DNA of 64,000 nt, taken from Cryptomeria japonica. Taxonomy: Eukaryota; Streptophyta; Pinopsida; Cupressales; Cupressaceae. The stretch lies in assembly GCF_030272615.1 (NCBI RefSeq), contig NC_081409.1, forward strand, positions 240,031,832 to 240,095,831, in the 5' to 3' direction. The notes beneath the pieces were generated by a model that made no database searches, was not told the origin of the DNA, and saw nothing but the letters and a program-made list of their open reading frames with translations. Positions 59,534 to 64,000 of this stretch are shown piece by piece; position 1 is the first letter of the stretch, and every line of letters begins with the position of its first letter. Made by a program: the position numbers and the translations under genes.

Positions 59534-59881
59534 AAACTTCAGGGGTTGGTGTTCCTTTGGGTTGGTGCCCATAAACATTGTAATCAGTTTTTCATTGTGA
59601 GGCTGGATTGGAGTAGTAGACTCTAGCAACATTTCTCACCGAGGTTTTTCCCCATCGTGGGTTTTCCTCGTACATCTAGTGTTACGAGTTTTCATTCTAT
59701 GTGTGTGTGCAAATGTGTTGAACATCTATGCCCATAAGTTTCTTGATGTTTGTTGTTAGATCTTTGATTGTTTAGAATGGTTGCATGACTTATGTGATTA
59801 ACGTTTTAATCATTCAGATAGCTCAAGTTTATTGATTACCACTGATTCACCCCCCTCTCAGTGGTCCATTTGTGTTCATCA
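59534..59881 (+). repeat. LTR E, right part
   Basis: Continues LTR E after element F: GGGTTGGTGTTCCTTTGGG minisatellite, GAGGTTTTTCCCC / GTGGGTTTTCCTCGTAC motif and the TTCACCCCCCTCTCAG tract. It ends GTGTTCATCA. The next bases, GAGCT, nearly match the left flank GAGGT. Confidence 0.8.
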
Positions 59882-59886
59882 GAGCT

Positions 59887-61780
59887 TACGAAGAAATATT
59901 GGATAAATGAATGAATTTTAATGACACCCACGAGACTGGGTAGTGTAAGGGACCAAGATACACAAAATTAACATATTGTTGAATTATTTTCGAAGTCAAC
60001 TATTTTATTATGAATCTTGACCAAAAATCTTATTTTTTGTGAAGCCTTGCCTTCTCAAATAGCTCATTCAAATTCCCCACCTTCAAATTGTTTTTGAGTT
60101 GATTAACTATATCCTCATGTGCCCCTATTGAAGGAGTGTCAATGGCAATGTTAAGAGGAACAAATTTGTGGTACAATAGGTCTTAGGATTTATTTATTTT
60201 TTGTTTTCTTAATTATTTAAATATTCCATTTTTATTTATTGATTTCAATAATGAGTCATGATATTTTCATCTTCTAAAATTAATATATATCATCATTTGA
60301 AGACATTATCTCTATCATACAATCTTTTAAGTTTTAATTCTCATAAGATTAAAATAATTATGATATCTAAATGATTTGCAGCCATTACAAATATTGAGAA
60401 TTATGGGTATGAAGTGATTTAAATTATTATTTTAGAACTTAACTAATTTCAATAAAAGATTTAGAGGATGAAAACTATACACAATCTACAAGAAAAATGC
60501 ATTGACAAACACTACATTAATGTTGACTTAAGAATCCTACAATTTGGGAGGAAAAACCTATTTGATTGACATCAATAGAAATCTTATCACTCGTACCATT
60601 AAATGCACAATATAAGAATATTAAAATATTTCTCTTGTTATTCTTTTTTATCTTATGAGATGAATTGTAAATATGTTCCTTCACCTTGCCATAATTGTGC
60701 ATTGCCAACCTTTTCTATCATTCATTGGAGTAGTCCAATTGTCAAAACATTTGAAAATTGGATTAGATTTTCTACTTTTCTATTTTCAAAAGTTATGCAT
60801 GATGAAATTGACACTAATTAGATGAAGCCAACTTGTATCATTTTCAAAATTGTTAGGTTGGGTTCCTTTTTTCCCTCTTTCAATTGTATTATCACCTCAA
60901 TTGATTCTATTAGCATCTCTTACAAACAATTGTGTCTAGAAAAATTACATAATCATACCAATAGAATTGTTTCTATCCACTAGCAATTATGAAATCACCC
61001 TTGGTAAACTAGTGGTTTTGGTCATGTTAAAACAAATATTCCCCAAAGTCCAATTTTTAAACCAAGTAGTTTTTAAGCTTTCAAACGTCTTTGAAGCTTT
61101 TCAAATTATAAAATCAGCCCCAAATTTCAATTTAAATATTAAAAGCAAATAGATCATTTTCACATATATAAAAGTGATCAAAGATTATTTCTATAAATAT
61201 AAATATGTTTGAAAATAAGAAACAACTAAACTTAAGAATCAAGATTTATTTCAAAAAATAAATTAAATAAATGACAAATTATATATCTACCCTCAACTAA
61301 AAGCATACCATCCATATATTTATTATTATACAAGAATCAACTAAAGTAAAAGTAAATCCAAAACAAATATAAAAGCAAAGAAACATACATTTTTCTACTA
61401 TAGCTATGAAAAATACATTTTTCTACTTGGGTATAGTAGTTTGAATCTAGAATAGATTACCTACACCTAAAGATCCAAGTTTATTCTTAGTCCATCTTGT
61501 GATTATGTTCCAAAGTATAGGCATTAGAGCCCTTATTCTATCTATTCTTGGGAGAAGTTACTGAATTTGGAATTAGTACTCTTTGAAGTTGGTGAGCATG
61601 GATGGTTGTGCCCCAAGAGTAAGGAAGGAATCATATGATTCTTGTCTTGGAACAAGTCACAAGCTTAGAATGGTACATCCAAGGTTGTTGAGTTTCAAAT
61701 TGAAATGGGCCCTTGTCTCATGATGCCTAGCACCAAGATTCAAAGATAAGACACCAACTCCTAACATCTATTGGGCATTT
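59887..61780. other. No gene recognised
   Basis: AT-rich sequence with short open frames only (largest about 72 codons) and no domain, LTR start or RNA gene I can support. It could be decayed internal sequence of the element ending at 63074. Confidence 0.45.
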
Positions 61781-61937
61781 TACTTTATTGTTGGCATTGT
61801 TGTCAAAGGGGGAGTAGAATTAGTTTAAGAGGTCAAAATTTTGTATGTACTATTAAGGGGGAGTCTGTACATTTTTGTAAGCACACTTAGTTGACAAAAG
61901 TTTCCTAAGTGTTGCCATCAATGCCAAAGGGGGAGAA
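61781..61937 (+). promoter_or_regulatory. Multiple polypurine tracts before the LTR at 61938
   Basis: GTCAAAGGGGGAG (61802-61814), TTAAGGGGGAG (61853-61863) and CCAAAGGGGGAG (61924-61935). The arrangement and wording closely match 54745-54926 of element F, so these are the 3' end of a related copia element. Confidence 0.75.
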
Positions 61938-63074
61938 TGTTGGCATGATGATGATTTTTGTATCTGATCACTTTATGTGTTGTCATTTATGGCACACATA
62001 TGTTTTGATTGTCATAGTCATCTTTGTATACTAGTTAGGTAAAACTGGTACTACTATTAAGTCTTTGTATTGTAGACTGGTATCATATGTATAGAGTAAG
62101 TCTAACCGGTGTGAAGGTGTCTAAACCGGTATATGCAGTTAAGACAATCGGTTTTGGTCAATTCCACTATCACTAGTTTCGAGATGCAACGGGGAGAGAC
62201 AAGGAGGTGCATGGAGACAATCGGTCTGTGAGTTTGAAGTCGTCAACACTCAACCAGTATCGATGTTCCAACCGGTTTTCCAAATTGTGTGATGATTTAT
62301 CACCGGTCGTGATGTGTTACCACCAACCGACATTTTTTGCAGTGATTTGTGATGTGTTAAGGAAGTTTGTCCAGATTCACTGAACCTAGGAAGTTGTGTT
62401 GAGATTCAGGAGCTGACATGAAATCTAATGTCTATAAAAAGACATTGTGATGAGTTATTTTGATATGAAAGATACAAGTGATGCTATGAGTTAGAGTTGA
62501 TGCGATTTGTTGAAGGAGTTGTAGAGTATGTCGATGATGCAGTAATGAGTGAACAGAAAAGGATCTAAACAAGCAGAATGTGTTATTCCTAGATCATACC
62601 ACCTATTGTTTTCTAATCACTACAGTAGTTAAATCCCCTAACCGGGTAAGCTCTAACAAGCTTCATTGTAGAAATCCTGTAACAAGGTGATTCATTGACT
62701 TGGATCTAAATCCTCCACTGAGGTTACCTTTAACCAGGTATAGCTCCTAACAGGGCTTGGGATCTTTAACAGGATCTGCTCCTAACATAGCATTTGTATA
62801 CCTTAACTAGTTAGTTACCTATTTTTGCAGATAGTTAACTTGTGAGTTCCATCTCACCATGGTTTTTCTCAGTTGGGTTTTCCATGTATAAATACTTGTG
62901 TTATGGTGTATGTTTTACTTGTTGTGAATTCTTTTATAACACTTTGGATTGCATGCAAAGTCATAAGTAAACTGGTTAAATGTTTTTACCGGTCTAGGAT
63001 TAAAGTGTTATTGTTTTTGCTATCACTAATTCACCCCCCCTCTCAGTTATTTATAATTTTATCACAACATATCA
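61938..63074 (+). mobile_element. 3' LTR of element I, a truncated copia element, inserted in RT of H
   Basis: Starts TGTTGGCATGATGATG right after a PPT and ends CACAACATATCA after the TTCACCCCCCCTCTCAG tract, about 1,137 bp. It contains CCATCTCACCATGG / TTGGGTTTTCCATG and a run of hairpin micro-repeats (62635-62791). RT coding sequence follows directly. No left LTR or left half of the interrupted RT was found, so the 5' part of this element and its flank are lost or unrecognisable. Confidence 0.8.
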
Positions 63075-63079
63075 GTGAG

Positions 63080-64000
63080 GACAACAACATTTATTTGAAT
63101 ACTGATGGAGACAAGATGTTGATAGCAAAAGTGTTTGTAGATGACATAATCTTTGGTGGAATGATGATATGTGTATGGACTTTGCTGATATAATAAAAAA
63201 GGAATTTGAAATGTCTCTAATTGATGAAATAAAGTTCTTTATTGGCTTACAGGTCCAACAACTGGATGGTGGTATTTTTATTTGTCAGACCAAGTATATC
63301 AAAGAGGTGTTGAAGACTTTCAGCATGGAAGACTGCAAATCGGTAGGAACACCAATGGTGATAGGTTGGAAGTTGTCAAAGCAAGGTGATTCCCCTGATG
63401 TTAGTAAAAAAGAGTACAAATCTTTGATTGGCAAGCTACACTATGTTATTCATAGCAGACCGAATATTGCTCATGTTGTTGGATTAGTGGCTAGATTTCA
63501 AAAAGAGCCTAAAGAGAGTCATATGGTGGCTATGAAGAGAATTTTTCAGTATCTCAAAGGCACAGTAGACTATGGTTTATGGTATGCCTATAAAGGAGAT
63601 TCTACTTTGGATGTCTTTACTGATGTTGATAGGGAAGGTAATGTGGATGATCGGAAAAACACAACCAGTGGAGCTTTTCTAATTGGTGGAAGATTAGTAG
63701 CATGGACGAGCAAGAAACAAACTTGTGTTTCTCAATCTACAGCTGAAGCAGAGTATGTAGCTGCATCCATGAATTGCATGCAGGCAATATGGATGAGACA
63801 TGTGCTAGAAGGATTCAAGATAGATATGTCTGAACCAGTAACTATCTATTGTGATAATACAAGTGCAATAAACATTTCTAAGAATCTTGTACTTCATTCT
63901 AGAACCAAACACATTGAATTGAAGTATCATTTCCTAAGGGAAAGAGTTCAAGAAAAAGAGGTGAAGATGGAATATGTGAAGAGTAAAGATCAATTAGTTG
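63080..64000 (+). pseudogene. Copia element H: RT and RNase H, open at window end
   Basis: The RT begins mid-gene (NNIYLNTDGDKMLIAKVFVDDIIFGG). Both Asp of the catalytic pair are present as FVDD. One missing base just after this motif (about 63160) shifts the frame. From there to the window edge I see no stop over about 840 bases. The frame covers EFEMSLIDEIKFFIGLQVQ, KYIKEVLKTF, GTPMVIG, then RNase H (FTDVDREGNVDDRKNTTSG, VAWTSKKQ, STAEAEYVAASMNC) and the CDNTSAINISKN...RTKHIELKYHFLRERV blocks. It is the least damaged pol in the window, but its 5' half is absent here. Confidence 0.9.

Overview
This window looks like repeat-dominated nuclear DNA from a land plant with a very large genome. A gymnosperm is my best guess from the density of old, long-LTR Ty1/copia and Ty3/gypsy-type retrotransposons, but that is inference, not proof. 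I see no convincing host gene, rRNA, tRNA or CRISPR array. Nearly all coding similarity is retroelement gag, protease, integrase, reverse transcriptase (RT) or RNase H, mostly broken by stops and frameshifts. Positions and target-site duplications (TSDs) were found by reading the sequence; no database search was run.

Layout. 1-886: no gene. 892-12218: copia element A (TSD TATTA), with two 2.1 kb LTRs, a long gag with several zinc knuckles, decayed pol, and a solo LTR (7920-9406, TSD GAGAC) inserted in its RNase H. 12224-14700: mostly featureless, with a doubtful short LTR and gag trace. 14701-15930: minus-strand LTR. 16030-17883: solo LTR (TSD GTTGG). 19267-32314: copia element B (TSD ACCCT), whose RNase H is split by element C (25014-30953, TSD TGATG), which has lost its integrase. 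33681-35086: minus-strand LTR. 37420-37715: gypsy LTR tip and a compound microsatellite. 38142-38825: an unrecognised ORF. 39915-47724: young gypsy-type element D (TSD CCACT) encoding gag and a protease-like region but no RT or integrase. 48664-48831: foldback of a gypsy LTR tip. 48874-59881: an LTR (E) containing element F (51508-59528, TSD CCCAT), which in turn contains a 3.35 kb gypsy-type LTR-like insertion G (55863-59214, TSD AATCA). 61800-63074: 3' end of a further element (I), inserted into the RT of copia element H, which runs off the window.

The copia elements share a multi-polypurine-tract (multi-PPT) 3' end, tRNA-Met-type primer sites, and LTRs ending in a C-rich TTCACCCCC...CTCAG block. 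Several features recall the Sirevirus lineage.

The most unusual signals are: (1) arrays of short inverted repeats whose stems differ from unit to unit but stay self-complementary around a near-constant loop (ATACG in insertion G; CTAACA-like in copia LTRs); (2) element F, which carries a long Lys/Glu/Asp-rich, probably coiled-coil ORF in place of gag-pol; (3) element D, a recently moved gag-protease-only element with structured direct repeats; (4) element C, an integrase-deleted derivative; and (5) the same first catalytic Asp-to-Tyr change in the integrases of elements A and B.
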